Positions 1 through 9,761 of a stretch of 64,000 bases of DNA are shown piece after piece. The position numbers were made by a program, and so were the translations under genes. A model generated the notes under the pieces. The model worked only from the letters and a program-made list of their open reading frames with translations, was not told the DNA's origin and did not search any database. The stretch comes from Massilia oculi (GTDB taxonomy: Bacteria > Pseudomonadota > Gammaproteobacteria > Burkholderiales > Burkholderiaceae_D): assembly GCF_003143515.1 (NCBI RefSeq), contig NZ_CP029343.1:3782001-3846000 (forward strand), in the 5' to 3' direction. The stretch's first letter is position 1; each line of letters begins with the position of its first letter.

Positions 1-636
1 TTCGGCGCCTTCCATCCCGGTCGGCAGCGGCGGTTCGCCGGACTCGAAGCCGATGTCTTCCAGCGAAGGCAGGGCAGATGATGATGCAGGCGGCGCGAAC
101 GCATGCGCATAGGCATCGACCGGATACGCCGCCAGCGTGTCGGGACGCGCCGCCAGCCGCTTGAGCCAGGCGTTCTTGTAGGGGGTGAAGACCGAGAATG
201 GCTGGCCCGCCAGGGTCAGCACTTCCTCCTTCTCGAAGATGACCTGGTCCTTGTACGCATGGAAGGCGCGGCCTTGCCCCGCCAGCAGCTGGGCCACCTC
301 GTCATCGCGCGCGATCGCCAGCGGTTCATAGTCGGTGCAAGCATGCACTGCGTCAACATCGAGTGCGTTCGCCAACGCCGCCACCTCATCCCGGGCGCTG
401 CCGTGGCGCACGATGAGGTAGCCTCCAAGACGACGCAATTCCTCATCCAGGCTGGCCAGGCTGGCGTGAATGAAACGCAGGCGCCGATCGTCGCGCGGCA
501 AGCCGTCGAGAATCTCGGTGTCATAGACGAAGACGCAAAACACCTGTTGCGAACTGCGCAAGGCATGGTGGAGGGCGGCGTGGTCGAATGCGCGCAGGTC
601 GCGCCGGAACCAGACTAAAGATTTGCTCAAATTCAT
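1..636 (-). CDS. phrB: Deoxyribodipyrimidine photolyase, 5' part (runs off window start)
   Basis: The minus strand reads from an ATG at 636 for 212 codons with no stop and leaves the window at base 1, so only the N-terminal half is present. The start, MNLSKSLVWFRRDLRAFDH, is the classic opening of the DNA photolyase alpha/beta domain, which binds the antenna chromophore. The family uses reduced FAD and blue light to split cyclobutane pyrimidine dimers. The FAD-binding half lies outside, so catalytic competence, and the distinction from a cryptochrome-like homologue, cannot be judged here. It is divergent from yqgE, with about 190 bp between the two start codons. Confidence 0.9.
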   Translation of the reverse strand, partial: MNLSKSLVWFRRDLRAFDHAALHHALRSSQQVFCVFVYDTEILDGLPRDDRRLRFIHASLASLDEELRRLGGYLIVRHGSARDEVAALANALDVDAVHACTDYEPLAIARDDEVAQLLAGQGRAFHAYKDQVIFEKEEVLTLAGQPFSVFTPYKNAWLKRLAARPDTLAAYPVDAYAHAFAPPASSSALPSLEDIGFESGEPPLPTGMEGAE

Positions 637-826
637 TGCTGTGTGCGTGGTCAAGGTGGGAGCAGATTTTACTGTCTAGGATCGGACCGTGGCGTGCGTG
701 TCGTGATGCTTCCGGGGGTGCTCCGGCCAAATGGGTGTAAACTAGGGAAAAGCGTAACGTTGTGCTGCAGAACGTTGGCAGTCGATCATGTTTTAACGCA
801 AGAGTGCGCCTTTTGAGAGTATCCGT

Positions 827-1483
827 ATGAAAAAAAGCAAAGTTGGCAAAACTCTACCGATGCCCGGCATGCCCCGGGAGCAGGATGAAGGGCTCGCCAA
901 GGCCGGTCCGGCAGCATCCGGGCTCAACCTTGCGAACCACTTCCTGATCGCCATGCCATCGATCCAGGATCCGATCTTCGGCGGCACCGTCGTCTATGTC
1001 TGCGAGCACAACGACAAGGGCGTGCTGGGCGTGGTCATCAACAAGCCGACCGACATGACGATGGAAACCCTGTTCGACCGCGTCGACCTGAAGCTGGCCG
1101 AAGGCCTGCGCGCGACCGTGGTGGACGAGCCGATCATGTTCGGCGGGCCGGTCCAGGACGACCGCGGCTTCGTGCTGCACTCGCCTGGCGGGCGCTATTC
1201 CTCGTCCCTCAACGTCACCGACGACGTCTCCTTCACGACCTCGATCGACGTGCTCGAAGCCGTCGCCAGCGGCGGCGGCCCCGCGCGCATGCTGGTTTCG
1301 ATCGGCTACGCCGGCTGGAGCCCCGGCCAGCTCGAAGAAGAAATCTCGCGCAACGGCTGGCTGACGGTGGGCGCCGACGCGCGCGTGCTGTTCGACCTGC
1401 CGATCGAGGAGCGCTACAACGCCGCCATCAAACTGCTGGGGATCGATCCCTTCATGCTCGCCACCGAAGCCGGCCATGCGTAG
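827..1483 (+). CDS. yqgE: YqgE/AlgH family protein
   Basis: The 218-residue product carries the UPF0301 (AlgH/YqgE) signature from about residue 34: LANHFLIAMPSIQDPIFGG, then VVYVCEHNDKGVLGVVINKP, and later IGYAGWSPGQLEEEI. The family is usually about 187 residues; the extra 30 or so are a charged, proline- and glycine-rich N-terminal tail that could be real or could reflect an upstream start. No later Met precedes the conserved core, so I keep this start. Biochemical function is not established. The gene sits 24 bp upstream of ruvX, as it does in most proteobacteria, and heads the pyr operon here. Confidence 0.9.
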   Translation: MKKSKVGKTLPMPGMPREQDEGLAKAGPAASGLNLANHFLIAMPSIQDPIFGGTVVYVCEHNDKGVLGVVINKPTDMTMETLFDRVDLKLAEGLRATVVDEPIMFGGPVQDDRGFVLHSPGGRYSSSLNVTDDVSFTTSIDVLEAVASGGGPARMLVSIGYAGWSPGQLEEEISRNGWLTVGADARVLFDLPIEERYNAAIKLLGIDPFMLATEAGHA

Positions 1484-1507
1484 TTCGTTGTACCTGCACC
1501 GCGACGC

Positions 1508-1915
1508 ATGATGGTGGATATCGTTCTCGGCTTCGACTTCGGCGTCAAGCGGATCGGCATCGCCATGGGCAACACCCTGACCGGGCAGGCGCAGCCGCTG
1601 CGCGTCATCGCCGCCATCGACAACGCCACCCGCTTCAAGATCATCGGCGAGCTGATCGCCGAGTGGCGCCCGGCGCGCCTGGTGGTGGGCGAGCCGCGCC
1701 ATCCCGACGGCGCCGAGCACGACATGACCCTGCGCAGCCGCCGCTTCGCCAACCAATTGCATGGCCGCTTCAACCTGCCGGTCGAGCTGGTCGACGAGCG
1801 CTATTCGTCGGCCGTGATCGCGTCGAAACGCGGCGAAGTCATCGACGACAAGGCGGCTGCCATTATTTTGCAGCAATACTTTGACTCATTTGCTCAACCT
1901 TATGTCCACAACTAA
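1508..1915 (+). CDS. ruvX: Putative pre-16S rRNA nuclease / Holliday junction resolvase-like RuvX
   Basis: A 135-residue RNase H-fold protein of the YqgF/RuvX family, close to the E. coli length of 138. The first acidic strand (LGFDFGVKRIGIAMGN), the VVGEPRHPDG loop, the LVDERYSS segment and the C-terminal DDKAAAIILQQYFD give the expected acidic active-site residues. In E. coli YqgF is implicated in processing the 5' end of 16S rRNA. Two Met codons stand together at the start. The stop overlaps the first 14 bases of pyrR, which suggests translational coupling within the yqgE-ruvX-pyrR-pyrB-pyrC' operon. Confidence 0.92.
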   Translation: MMVDIVLGFDFGVKRIGIAMGNTLTGQAQPLRVIAAIDNATRFKIIGELIAEWRPARLVVGEPRHPDGAEHDMTLRSRRFANQLHGRFNLPVELVDERYSSAVIASKRGEVIDDKAAAIILQQYFDSFAQPYVHN

Positions 1916-2432
1916 CCTTGATTTAGATGCCGAGGCGCTCTACCGCGAGCTGCTGGCCCAGGTCCGCGCGGGCCTGGACGGCGTGCCCGACGCCGCCATC
2001 GTCGGCATTCATTCCGGCGGCGCCTGGCTGGCCGAGCGGCTGGCGCGCGACCTCGATCTCACCGCCCGCCTGGGCTCGATCGACGTGTCGTTCTACCGCG
2101 ACGACTATGCGCGCAAGGGCCTGCACCCCGACGTGAAGCCGACCCACATCCGCTTCCCCGTCGACGGCGCGACGGTCGTGCTGGTCGACGACGTGCTGCA
2201 GACCGGCCGCACCACGCGCGCCGCGATCAACGTGCTGTTCGACTACGGCCGGCCAAGCTGCATCAAGCTGGCCGCGCTGGCCGACCGCGGCGGGCGCGAG
2301 CTGCCGGTGGCGGCCGATTTCGTCGGCACCCGCGCGTCGCTCGCGGCAAACCAGTCGCTGTGCCTGCAGCGCGACGAAACAGGCCAACTCTCGCTGACCA
2401 TCGAAGAAGACAATGCCGACCCTGCACAATAA
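1902..2432 (+). CDS. pyrR: Bifunctional PyrR: pyr regulator / uracil phosphoribosyltransferase
   Basis: A type I phosphoribosyltransferase of 176 residues. The PRPP-binding loop is clear ([17 protein letters not shown]) and [16 protein letters not shown] matches the PyrR N-terminal strand. In Bacillus PyrR binds pyr mRNA and also makes UMP from uracil and PRPP; in betaproteobacteria the RNA-binding role is less certain. The ATG at 1902 is preferred over a TTG at 1881: it begins at the conserved length and overlaps the ruvX stop. No Shine-Dalgarno precedes it, so initiation is probably coupled. It overlaps pyrB by 20 bases. Confidence 0.92.
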   Translation: MSTTNLDLDAEALYRELLAQVRAGLDGVPDAAIVGIHSGGAWLAERLARDLDLTARLGSIDVSFYRDDYARKGLHPDVKPTHIRFPVDGATVVLVDDVLQTGRTTRAAINVLFDYGRPSCIKLAALADRGGRELPVAADFVGTRASLAANQSLCLQRDETGQLSLTIEEDNADPAQ

Positions 2433-3387
2433 TCCGCAACTGAACAAGAACGGCGAGCTGCAACACCTGCTCACCATCGAGGGACTCAAGAAGTCGCACA
2501 TCGACCACATCCTCGACACCGCATCGAGCTTCGTCGGCATCTCCGACCGCGAAGTCAAGAAAGTCCCGCTCATGCGCGGCAAGAGCGTGTTCAACCTGTT
2601 CTTCGAAAACTCGACGCGCACCCGCACCACCTTCGAGATCGCCTCGAAGCGCCTGTCGGCCGACGTCATCAACCTGAACATCCAGGCCTCGTCGACCACC
2701 AAGGGCGAGTCGCTGCTCGACACCATCGACAACCTGGCGGCGATGCACGCCGACATGTTCGTGGTGCGCCACGCGCAATCGGGCGCGCCCTACATGATCG
2801 CCCAGCACCTGAACCGCACCCGCTCCGACGTGCACGTGGTCAACGCCGGCGACGGCCGCCACGCCCACCCGACCCAGGGCCTGCTGGACATGTACACGAT
2901 CCGGCACTACAAGAAGGACTTCACCAACCTGCGCGTGGCCATCGTCGGCGACATCCTGCACAGCCGCGTGGCGCGTTCGGACATCCACGCGCTGACCACG
3001 CTGGGCGTGCCCGAAGTGCGCGCCATCGGTCCGCACACGCTGCTGCCGGGTGGTCTGGATCAGATGGGCGTGCGCACCTTCACCAACATGGAAGAAGGCC
3101 TGAAGGACGTCGACGTCATCATCATGCTGCGCCTGCAGAACGAGCGCATGAGCGGCGCGCTGCTGCCCTCGGCCCAGGAATACTTCAAGAGCTATGGCCT
3201 GACGCCGGAGCGCCTGGCGCTGGCGAAACCGGACGCGATCGTGATGCACCCGGGCCCGATGAACCGCGGCGTCGAGATCGACTCGGCGGTGGCGGACGGC
3301 GCCCAGGCGGTGATCCTGCCGCAGGTGACTTTCGGGATCGCGGTACGGATGGCGGTGATGAGCATTTTGGCAGGAACCCACGCATGA
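2413..3387 (+). CDS. pyrB: Aspartate carbamoyltransferase catalytic subunit
   Basis: ATCase joins carbamoyl phosphate and L-aspartate, the first committed step of pyrimidine synthesis. The 324-residue product has the carbamoyl-phosphate loop [13 protein letters not shown], the [12 protein letters not shown] motif, and the C-terminal [12 protein letters not shown] segment. The start overlaps the end of pyrR, and the stop overlaps the start of the next gene in an ATGA. No pyrI follows; instead an inactive dihydroorotase homologue does. That is the arrangement of the class A ATCases of Pseudomonas and its relatives, in which PyrB and PyrC' form a dodecamer. Confidence 0.96.
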   Translation: MPTLHNNPQLNKNGELQHLLTIEGLKKSHIDHILDTASSFVGISDREVKKVPLMRGKSVFNLFFENSTRTRTTFEIASKRLSADVINLNIQASSTTKGESLLDTIDNLAAMHADMFVVRHAQSGAPYMIAQHLNRTRSDVHVVNAGDGRHAHPTQGLLDMYTIRHYKKDFTNLRVAIVGDILHSRVARSDIHALTTLGVPEVRAIGPHTLLPGGLDQMGVRTFTNMEEGLKDVDVIIMLRLQNERMSGALLPSAQEYFKSYGLTPERLALAKPDAIVMHPGPMNRGVEIDSAVADGAQAVILPQVTFGIAVRMAVMSILAGTHA

Positions 3388-4667
3388 AACTTCATATCAA
3401 GAACGGGCGAGTGATCGACCCGGCGAACGGCATCGACGCAGCGCAAGACCTGTTCATCGTCGACGGCAAGATCGCGGCGCTCGGCGCCGCGCCCGCGGGC
3501 TTTACCGCCGACCAGACCATCGATGCGGCCGGCCTGGTGGTCGCCCCCGGCCTGGTCGACCTGTCGGCGCGCCTGCGCGAGCCGGGCTACGAATACAAGG
3601 CAACGCTCGAATCCGAGCTGCAGGCCGCGATGCAGGGCGGCGTGACCACGCTGGTGTGCCCGCCCGACACCGATCCGGTGCTCGACGAGCCGGGCCTGGT
3701 CGAGATGCTCAAGCACCGCGCGCGCATGCTCGACCAGGCCAATGTGCACCCGCTGGGCGCGCTGACCGTGGGCCTGAAGGGCCAGGCGCTGACCGAGATG
3801 GCCGAACTCACCGAAGCCGGCTGCATCGGCTTCGCTCAGGCCGAGGAACCGATCCTCGACACCACCGTGCTGCTGCGCGCCATGCAGTATGCGAAAACCT
3901 TCGGCTACACCGTGTGGCTGCGTCCGCAGGACGCCCACATCGGCCGCGGCGGCGTGGCCCACAGCGGACCGCTGGCTTCGCGCCTGGGCCTGTCGGGCGT
4001 GCCGGTGATGTCCGAGACCATCGCGCTGCACACGATCTTCGAACTGATGCGCGCCACCGGCGCGCGCGTGCACCTGTGCCGCATCTCGTCCGCCGCCGGC
4101 CTGGAGCTGGTCAAGGCCGCCAAGAAAGAAGGCCTGGACGTCAGCGTCGACGTCGGCGTGCACCATCTGCACATGACCGACGCCGACATCGGCTTCTTCG
4201 ACTCCAACGCGCGCCTGACCCCGCCGCTGCGCTCGCAGCGCGACCGCGACGCGATCCGTGCGGCGGTGCTGGACGGCACCGTGGACGCGGTCTGCTCCGA
4301 CCATACCCCGGTCGACGACGACGAGAAGCTGCTGCCGTTCGGCGAAGCTTCGCCCGGCGCCACCGGCCTGGAACTGCTGCTCAGCCTCACGCTCAAGTGG
4401 GCCGAGGACCAGCAGGATGCAGATAAGGCACTGGCCGTGGCGCTCGGCCGCATCACGCATGACGCGGCCCGCATCGCCGGCCTGCCGGCAGGCACCCTGG
4501 GCGTCGGCGCCGCGGCCGACGTGGTGCTGTTCGATCCGAACGCGCGCTGGAAGGTCGAGGGCAAGACCCTGGCCAGCCAGGGCAAGCACACGCCTTTCCT
4601 CGGCTATGAGCTGGCCGGACAGGTCAAGGCCACCATCGTGCGCGGCCGCGTGGCGTACCAGCGCTGA
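3384..4667 (+). CDS. pyrC': Dihydroorotase-like protein lacking metal ligands (PyrC'/PyrX type)
   Basis: A 427-residue amidohydrolase-fold protein, homologous to dihydroorotase along its length. The zinc-binding HxH that follows the first strand in active enzymes is replaced: residues 59-63 read DLSAR before LREPG. The later metal-ligand histidines also look lost ([15 protein letters not shown]), while the CSDHTP aspartate remains. In Pseudomonas such a PyrC' has no dihydroorotase activity but is needed to assemble ATCase; I infer the same here from the loss of ligands and the ATGA overlap with pyrB. An active PyrC should be encoded elsewhere. Absence of activity is inferred, not shown. Confidence 0.88.
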   Translation: MKLHIKNGRVIDPANGIDAAQDLFIVDGKIAALGAAPAGFTADQTIDAAGLVVAPGLVDLSARLREPGYEYKATLESELQAAMQGGVTTLVCPPDTDPVLDEPGLVEMLKHRARMLDQANVHPLGALTVGLKGQALTEMAELTEAGCIGFAQAEEPILDTTVLLRAMQYAKTFGYTVWLRPQDAHIGRGGVAHSGPLASRLGLSGVPVMSETIALHTIFELMRATGARVHLCRISSAAGLELVKAAKKEGLDVSVDVGVHHLHMTDADIGFFDSNARLTPPLRSQRDRDAIRAAVLDGTVDAVCSDHTPVDDDEKLLPFGEASPGATGLELLLSLTLKWAEDQQDADKALAVALGRITHDAARIAGLPAGTLGVGAAADVVLFDPNARWKVEGKTLASQGKHTPFLGYELAGQVKATIVRGRVAYQR

Positions 4668-4723
4668 TCCACCCGGGACGGCGGGCTTGCCATGAAGCCG
4701 CCGTCCTCACCGGTTTTACTATC

Positions 4724-5455
4724 TTGAAGATCCGCCTAGCCTGGCGCCTCGCGCGCGTCGTCGTCCACCTGTGCGAGGGCCTGGCGACCTGCGCGCTGGT
4801 GTTTCCCTTCGCTTCGTCCCGCTCGCGCATGCGCCTCACGCGCGCCTGGTCGCGCCGCCTGCTGCGCCTGTGCCGGGTCGAGGTCGAGCATCGCGGCGGC
4901 GTCCCCGCGCTGGAACACGCGCTGGTCGTCGCCAACCACGTATCCTGGCTCGACATCTTCGTCATCAACGCCCTCGACCCGTGCCGCTTCGTGGCCAAGG
5001 CCGAGATCCGCTCGTGGCCGGTGATGGGCTGGCTGGCGGCCGGCGCCGGCACCGTGTTCATCGCGCGCGGCAACCGGCGCGAGCTGCGCCACGTGTTCAA
5101 GGGACTGGTCGAGGTGCTGCAGCAAGGGGAAAGGGTTGCCCTGTTCCCGGAAGGGACGACCGGCCTGCAGGGCGCGGTGCTGCCCTTCCACGCCAACCTG
5201 TTCGAGGCCGCGATCGATGCCGGCGTGCCGGTGCAGCCGTATGCGCTGGCCTATGTCGACGCCGCTGGCCGGCATCATCCGTCGATCGAGTACATCGGCG
5301 ACACCACCTTCGTCGACAGCCTGTTCAGGATACTGCAGGGCCCGCCGGTGACGGCGCGCCTGGCCTGCCTGGCGCCGCTCGACAGCAGCGGCGCGCACCG
5401 GCGCGAGCTGGCGCTGGCGGCCCAGGAGGCGGTGGCGGCCGCCGTGAGGGTCTAG
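4724..5455 (+). CDS. plsC: Lysophospholipid (1-acylglycerol-3-phosphate) acyltransferase
   Basis: A 243-residue PlsC-family acyltransferase. Block I is NHVSWLD (N71, H72, D77) and block III is FPEGTTG at about residue 140. The enzymes move an acyl chain to the 2-position of lysophosphatidate at the inner membrane. The N-terminal 30 residues are hydrophobic enough for membrane contact. The start is a TTG at 4724, with no good Shine-Dalgarno, 56 bp after pyrC'; it may be co-transcribed with the pyr genes. A second, less similar PlsC paralogue lies at 13767-14522, so the exact substrate is uncertain. Confidence 0.85.
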   Translation: MKIRLAWRLARVVVHLCEGLATCALVFPFASSRSRMRLTRAWSRRLLRLCRVEVEHRGGVPALEHALVVANHVSWLDIFVINALDPCRFVAKAEIRSWPVMGWLAAGAGTVFIARGNRRELRHVFKGLVEVLQQGERVALFPEGTTGLQGAVLPFHANLFEAAIDAGVPVQPYALAYVDAAGRHHPSIEYIGDTTFVDSLFRILQGPPVTARLACLAPLDSSGAHRRELALAAQEAVAAAVRV

Positions 5456-6300
5456 CGCTTCTTGCCGCCGTGTTCCCGGTACTCGGGACAGTCCACCTGC
5501 AACAGCGTGCGATCGTCCAGGCACACCGCCGTCAGCTTGCCGCCCCACACGCAGCCGCTATCGAGGCCGATCAGGTTCGGCCGCTGCACCAGGCCCAGCG
5601 CCGACCAGTGGCCGAACACCACCGTCACGTCCTGGGTGCCGCGCTGCGGCAGGTCGAACCAGGGCAGCAGGCCGGAGCCGGCCGGGCCGGCGTCGCTTTC
5701 CTTGTGCTTGAAGTCCATCGTGCCGTCGGGCGCGCACAGGCGCATGCGGGTGAGGGCGTTGACGATGCAGCGCAGGCGGTCGATGCCCTCCAGGCCGTCG
5801 TCCCAGCGGTCCGGTTGGTTGCCGTACATCGCGCTCAAAAAATCGATCCAGCCGTCGCCGCGCAGCGCGGCTTCGACTTCTCCGGCCAGCGCCATGGTCT
5901 GGCGCGCATCCCATTGGGGCGCCACGCCGGCGTGCACCAGCAGGTGGGCGTCGACGAACATCGCCAGCGGGCGCTGGCGCAGCCAGGCGATCAATTCGTC
6001 GCGGTCGGGCGCGGCCAGGATGTCGTCGAGCGTGTCGGAGCGGCTCAGGCGCTGGACGCCGGCCGCGACGGCGATCAGGTGCAGGTCGTGGTTGCCGAGC
6101 AGGGCGTCGATGCGCCCGCCGCTCGATTCCGATAGCGCTTTCATGCGCCGCAGCGCGGTGAGCGAATCGGGGCCGCGGTTGATCAGGTCTCCCACGAACA
6201 GGATGCGCGCATCGAGGCCTGCCGTCTCGAAGATTCGGTCCAGGAGCAGTTGCGCTTCATGTGCGCAGCCCTGTAGGTCGCCAATGGCATAGGTTTTCAT
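5452..6300 (-). CDS. apaH: Symmetrical bis(5'-nucleosyl)-tetraphosphatase
   Basis: ApaH cleaves Ap4A to two ADP. The 282-residue product is a calcineurin-like phosphoesterase: GDLQGC near residue 7, [10 protein letters not shown] near 37, and LLGNHDLH give the metal ligands expected of the family. The ATG at 6300 is chosen because [11 protein letters not shown] matches the usual ApaH N-terminus; the open frame continues upstream without homology. Its stop overlaps that of plsC by a few bases, so the two genes converge with no room for separate terminators. Confidence 0.94.
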   Translation of the reverse strand: MKTYAIGDLQGCAHEAQLLLDRIFETAGLDARILFVGDLINRGPDSLTALRRMKALSESSGGRIDALLGNHDLHLIAVAAGVQRLSRSDTLDDILAAPDRDELIAWLRQRPLAMFVDAHLLVHAGVAPQWDARQTMALAGEVEAALRGDGWIDFLSAMYGNQPDRWDDGLEGIDRLRCIVNALTRMRLCAPDGTMDFKHKESDAGPAGSGLLPWFDLPQRGTQDVTVVFGHWSALGLVQRPNLIGLDSGCVWGGKLTAVCLDDRTLLQVDCPEYREHGGKKR

Positions 6301-6631
6301 GTTTTTGGATTGGCCGGTGAAGCTGTCGTTGTTTTTGCGGATGCTGAATGATTTTACCCGCTGGCCCCGTCGCCGGCCCGGCGCTTGTGGTTCCCCGCGC
6401 CTGTCTCGTGTCCGAAATGCGTGCGCATCGACATTTTTTGACTCGGTTCCAACACTGCAAGCGAACACCGCGGGCATGGTAAAACCGTGCGCCCGGAAAT
6501 ACCCATCCATTCCGGTACAATGAATACGGCTTACTGCGCGGCTTTTCCCCGCGAATAGCGGGGACTGGCCGTTCCATTTGCCAGGCGCCGCTGCCCGAGG
6601 CTCCACATACAGGCATCGAAAGAAAACAAAA

Positions 6632-7726
6632 ATGTTCTCGTTTTTCGTGAGCTTCCTTTCCTGCGCATTGCTGACGCTGCTTGTTATCAAGGCCGCGCGA
6701 AAACATGGGCTGGGGCTCGATGGCGATTTTGGCGGCGTGCAAAAAGTGCACTCGCACGCGGTCGCGCGTATTGGCGGCATTCCGATTTTTCTCGCGGTCG
6801 TGGTGGCGTCCGGGATATCGATCCTGCGCGAGCCGCAAATGATGGCGTGGCTCGCCACCCTGATTGCCTGCGCCACGATCGCGCTCGCCGGCGGCATCGC
6901 CGAGGATTACACCGGCCACGTTTCCCCATTGCGCCGGCTGGCGCTGACGATGGTCGCGGCGGCGCTCGGCTACTGGCTGCTCGACGCGCGCGTCGGCCGG
7001 CTCGACCTGCCGTGGACCGTGCTGCCGATCGAGGCGTTGTGGATCGTGCTGCCGCTGACGATGCTGGCGGTGGCGGGCATCGCCAACGCCATCAACATCA
7101 TCGACGGCTTCAATGGCCTGGCGGGCGTGATCAGCATCTTCATGCTGCTGTCGCTGTCCTACGTGGCGCTGCAGGTGGGCGATATGTTCGTGCTGGTGGC
7201 GGCGCTGATCGTGGCCGGCGCCACCGCCGGCTTCCTGATCTGGAACTATCCGGTGGGGCTGATCTTCCTGGGCGACGGCGGCGCCTACTTCATCGGTTTC
7301 CTGCTGGGCGAGCTGGCGCTGCTGCTGGTGATGCGCAATCCCGGCGTATCGACCTGGTATGCGGCGCTGTTGCTGATTTATCCGGCTTTCGAAACGATAT
7401 TCTCCGCTTATCGCCGCATGTTTGTGCGCGGTAAGTCGCCGGCGATGCCGGATGGTATTCACCTGCACAGTTTGATATTCCGCCGCATCGTGCAATGGAC
7501 GGTGGGGCCGCGCGAAGCACGCGCATTGATGAAGCGCAATGCGCGGACTTCTCCTTATCTATGGCTGTTTTCACTGCTGGCGGTGATACCGGCAACGGTG
7601 TTCTGGAAAAACACGACGGCCCTGATGTTCTTCTGTTTGTTGTTCATAATCAGTTACCTCTGGTTGTATGGCCGTATTGTTCGATTCAAGTCTCCGCGCT
7701 GGCTTTTTTTAAGCAAGAAAGACTAG
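6632..7726 (+). CDS. MraY/WecA-family polyprenyl-phosphate sugar-1-phosphate transferase
   Basis: A 364-residue integral membrane protein with about ten hydrophobic segments. Family motifs are [15 protein letters not shown] (cytoplasmic loop near the N-terminus), the acidic [26 protein letters not shown], and [12 protein letters not shown] at the position of the WecA HIHH-type motif. Such enzymes load a sugar-1-phosphate onto undecaprenyl phosphate to start O-antigen, capsule or related polymers. The ATG at 6632 opens directly into a transmembrane segment. It is not MraY itself, since no mur genes surround it. It stands alone between apaH and an H-NS-like gene, so the polymer cannot be named. 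Confidence 0.82.
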   Translation: MFSFFVSFLSCALLTLLVIKAARKHGLGLDGDFGGVQKVHSHAVARIGGIPIFLAVVVASGISILREPQMMAWLATLIACATIALAGGIAEDYTGHVSPLRRLALTMVAAALGYWLLDARVGRLDLPWTVLPIEALWIVLPLTMLAVAGIANAINIIDGFNGLAGVISIFMLLSLSYVALQVGDMFVLVAALIVAGATAGFLIWNYPVGLIFLGDGGAYFIGFLLGELALLLVMRNPGVSTWYAALLLIYPAFETIFSAYRRMFVRGKSPAMPDGIHLHSLIFRRIVQWTVGPREARALMKRNARTSPYLWLFSLLAVIPATVFWKNTTALMFFCLLFIISYLWLYGRIVRFKSPRWLFLSKKD

Positions 7727-7749
7727 CCACAGTTTATTGATGTATTATA

Positions 7750-7779
7750 TTGCGAGAATTGGTGAGAATTCACTAGAAT
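7750..7779 (+). promoter_or_regulatory. Candidate sigma-70-type promoter for the H-NS-like gene
   Basis: TTGCGA at 7750 and TAGAAT at 7774 are separated by 18 bp in a locally AT-rich stretch, about 42 bp before the start codon. Two short GAGAATT repeats lie in the spacer. This is a pattern match only. Confidence 0.35.
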
Positions 7780-7821
7780 CAATAATTTCTGAATCTGCAT
7801 TTAATCTTTAACGAACGAGGA

Positions 7822-8139
7822 ATGATGATGGATCTGTCGAATATGTCGCTGGGCGATTTGCGCAACCTGCAGGAACAAATCAAGCAGGAGATGAAAAAGC
7901 GCGAAGTCCAGGAAGTGCAGAAAGCACGCGAGCAAATCCTGGCCATCGCCCAAAGCGTCGGCGTGCCGCTGAAAGACCTGATGGCCGCCACCGGCCGCGG
8001 TTCGAAAGGCGCCACCGTCGCCGTGCGCTATCGCCACCCGGACGATTCCAACCTGCAGTGGACCGGCCGCGGCCGCCAGCCGAAGTGGGTCAAGGAATGG
8101 GTCGAAGGCGGCAAGTCGATCGACGATCTGCGCGTCTGA
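7822..8139 (+). CDS. H-NS-family nucleoid-associated protein
   Basis: A 105-residue H-NS/MvaT-type histone-like protein. Residues 1-50 form a charged helical oligomerisation region (LGDLRNLQEQIKQEMKKREV). The C-terminal DNA-binding domain carries the AT-hook-like TGRGRQPKWVKEW core. Proteins of this type silence AT-rich, often foreign DNA. Start: ATG 7822, followed by two more Met codons, with a purine-rich ACGAACGAGG just upstream. Betaproteobacteria usually encode several paralogues, so it need not be the main H-NS. The leader is AT-rich, which would allow autoregulation. Confidence 0.9.
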   Translation: MMMDLSNMSLGDLRNLQEQIKQEMKKREVQEVQKAREQILAIAQSVGVPLKDLMAATGRGSKGATVAVRYRHPDDSNLQWTGRGRQPKWVKEWVEGGKSIDDLRV

Positions 8140-8369
8140 TTCCATTTCCCCTGCGCTAAGGAACCTCACTTCCGCAGCGCAGGCGGAAAGCAGCATTCCG
8201 TCAGGCACCGGACGCATTTCACGCCGCCCGATCTCCGCGCGCCGATCCCACGGCGCCAGCGCTTGCCGGTACAATAGCAAGCAATTTTTTATCATTCCTC
8301 CAACATCCGGCGATGACCACGGTCGATCAAGCGACCGGTGCATGCCTCTCAAGAATTCCAAGGAAGAAC

Positions 8370-9752
8370 ATGGTTGCTCTCTCGAAAACGATTTTCAAGG
8401 CCTATGATATTCGCGGCATCATCGGCAAGACCCTGGATGCGGGCATCGCGCGCCACATCGGCCGTGCCTTCGGCGCCGCCGCGCTGGCCAAGGGAGAGCG
8501 CAAGGTCGTGATCGGCCGCGACGGCCGCCTGTCGGGTCCAGAGCTCAGCGCCGCCCTGAGCGAAGGCCTGCGCGACGCCGGCGTCGACGTGATCGACCTG
8601 GGCATGGTCGCCACGCCGATGGTGTATTTCGGCACCAACGTCCTGGAAACCCGCTCGGGCATCATGGTCACCGGCAGCCACAACCCGCCCGACTACAACG
8701 GCTTCAAGATGGTGATGGCGGGTGAGGCGATCTATGGCGACGCCATCACCGGCCTGCACGACAGCATCGCTGCCTATGACGGCAAGGTGGCCGAGCAACG
8801 CGGCGCCTACAGCACCCACGACATCCGCGCCGCCTACATCGAGCGCATCGTCGGCGACGTCAAGCTGGCGCGTCCGATCAAGATCGTGGTCGACTGCGGC
8901 AACGGCGTCGCCGGCGCCTTCGCGCCCGAGCTGTTCACCCGCATGGGCGCCGAAGTCGTCGAGCTGTTCTGCGACGTCGACGGCACCTTCCCGAACCACC
9001 ACCCGGACCCGGCCCACCCGGAAAACCTGCAGGACGTGATCCGCGCGCTGCAAGAGACCGACGCCGAGATCGGCCTGGCCTTCGACGGCGACGGCGACCG
9101 CCTGGGCCTGGTCACCAAGGATGGCCAGATCATCTTCCCGGACCGCCAGATGATGCTGTTCGCGGCCGACGTCCTGTCGCGCAACCCGGGCGCCGAAATC
9201 CTGTACGACGTCAAGTGCACCCGCCACCTGGCGCCCTACATCGAGAAGAATGGCGGCAAGCCGCTGATGTGGAAGACCGGCCACTCGCTGGTCAAGGCCA
9301 AGCTGAAGGAAACCGGCGCCCCGCTGGGCGGCGAGATGAGCGGCCACATCTTCTTCAAGGACCGCTGGTACGGCTTCGACGACGGCCTGTATGCCGGCGC
9401 GCGCATGCTCGAGATCCTGACGAAAGGGCAGAACCCGTCGGCGCTGCTCAACGGCCTGCCGATCGCCAGCAGCACCCCGGAACTGCACCTGCACCTGCAG
9501 GAAGGCGAGAACTTCGCGCTGATCGACCAGCTGCGCCGTGATGCGACATTCCCGACCTCGGAAAAGATCAACGACATCGACGGCCTGCGCGTCGAGTACG
9601 CGGACGGCTTCGGCCTGGCGCGCTCGTCGAACACGACCCCGGTCGTGGTGCTGCGCTTCGAGGGCGAGAATCCGGAAGCGCTGGCGCGCATCCAGTCCGA
9701 GTTCAAGAGCGTGATCCTGGCCGCCAAGCCGGATGCTCACCTGCCTTTCTGA
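8370..9752 (+). CDS. manB: Phosphomannomutase/phosphoglucomutase
   Basis: A 460-residue alpha-D-phosphohexomutase of the AlgC/ManB type, which interconverts hexose-6- and hexose-1-phosphates for LPS and exopolysaccharide precursors. The catalytic phosphoserine loop TGSHNPPDYNGFK places the serine at residue 103. The metal loop FDGDGDRLGLV and the sugar-binding GGEMSGHIFF follow in the expected order. The ATG at 8370 has AAGGAAG upstream and begins the conserved TIFKAYDIRG; an in-frame ATG at 8313 has no homology after it. The gene ends 9 bp before waaC, so the three-gene set manB-waaC-waaA is probably one operon. Confidence 0.93.
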   Translation: MVALSKTIFKAYDIRGIIGKTLDAGIARHIGRAFGAAALAKGERKVVIGRDGRLSGPELSAALSEGLRDAGVDVIDLGMVATPMVYFGTNVLETRSGIMVTGSHNPPDYNGFKMVMAGEAIYGDAITGLHDSIAAYDGKVAEQRGAYSTHDIRAAYIERIVGDVKLARPIKIVVDCGNGVAGAFAPELFTRMGAEVVELFCDVDGTFPNHHPDPAHPENLQDVIRALQETDAEIGLAFDGDGDRLGLVTKDGQIIFPDRQMMLFAADVLSRNPGAEILYDVKCTRHLAPYIEKNGGKPLMWKTGHSLVKAKLKETGAPLGGEMSGHIFFKDRWYGFDDGLYAGARMLEILTKGQNPSALLNGLPIASSTPELHLHLQEGENFALIDQLRRDATFPTSEKINDIDGLRVEYADGFGLARSSNTTPVVVLRFEGENPEALARIQSEFKSVILAAKPDAHLPF

Positions 9753-9761
9753 GGTGATTGC

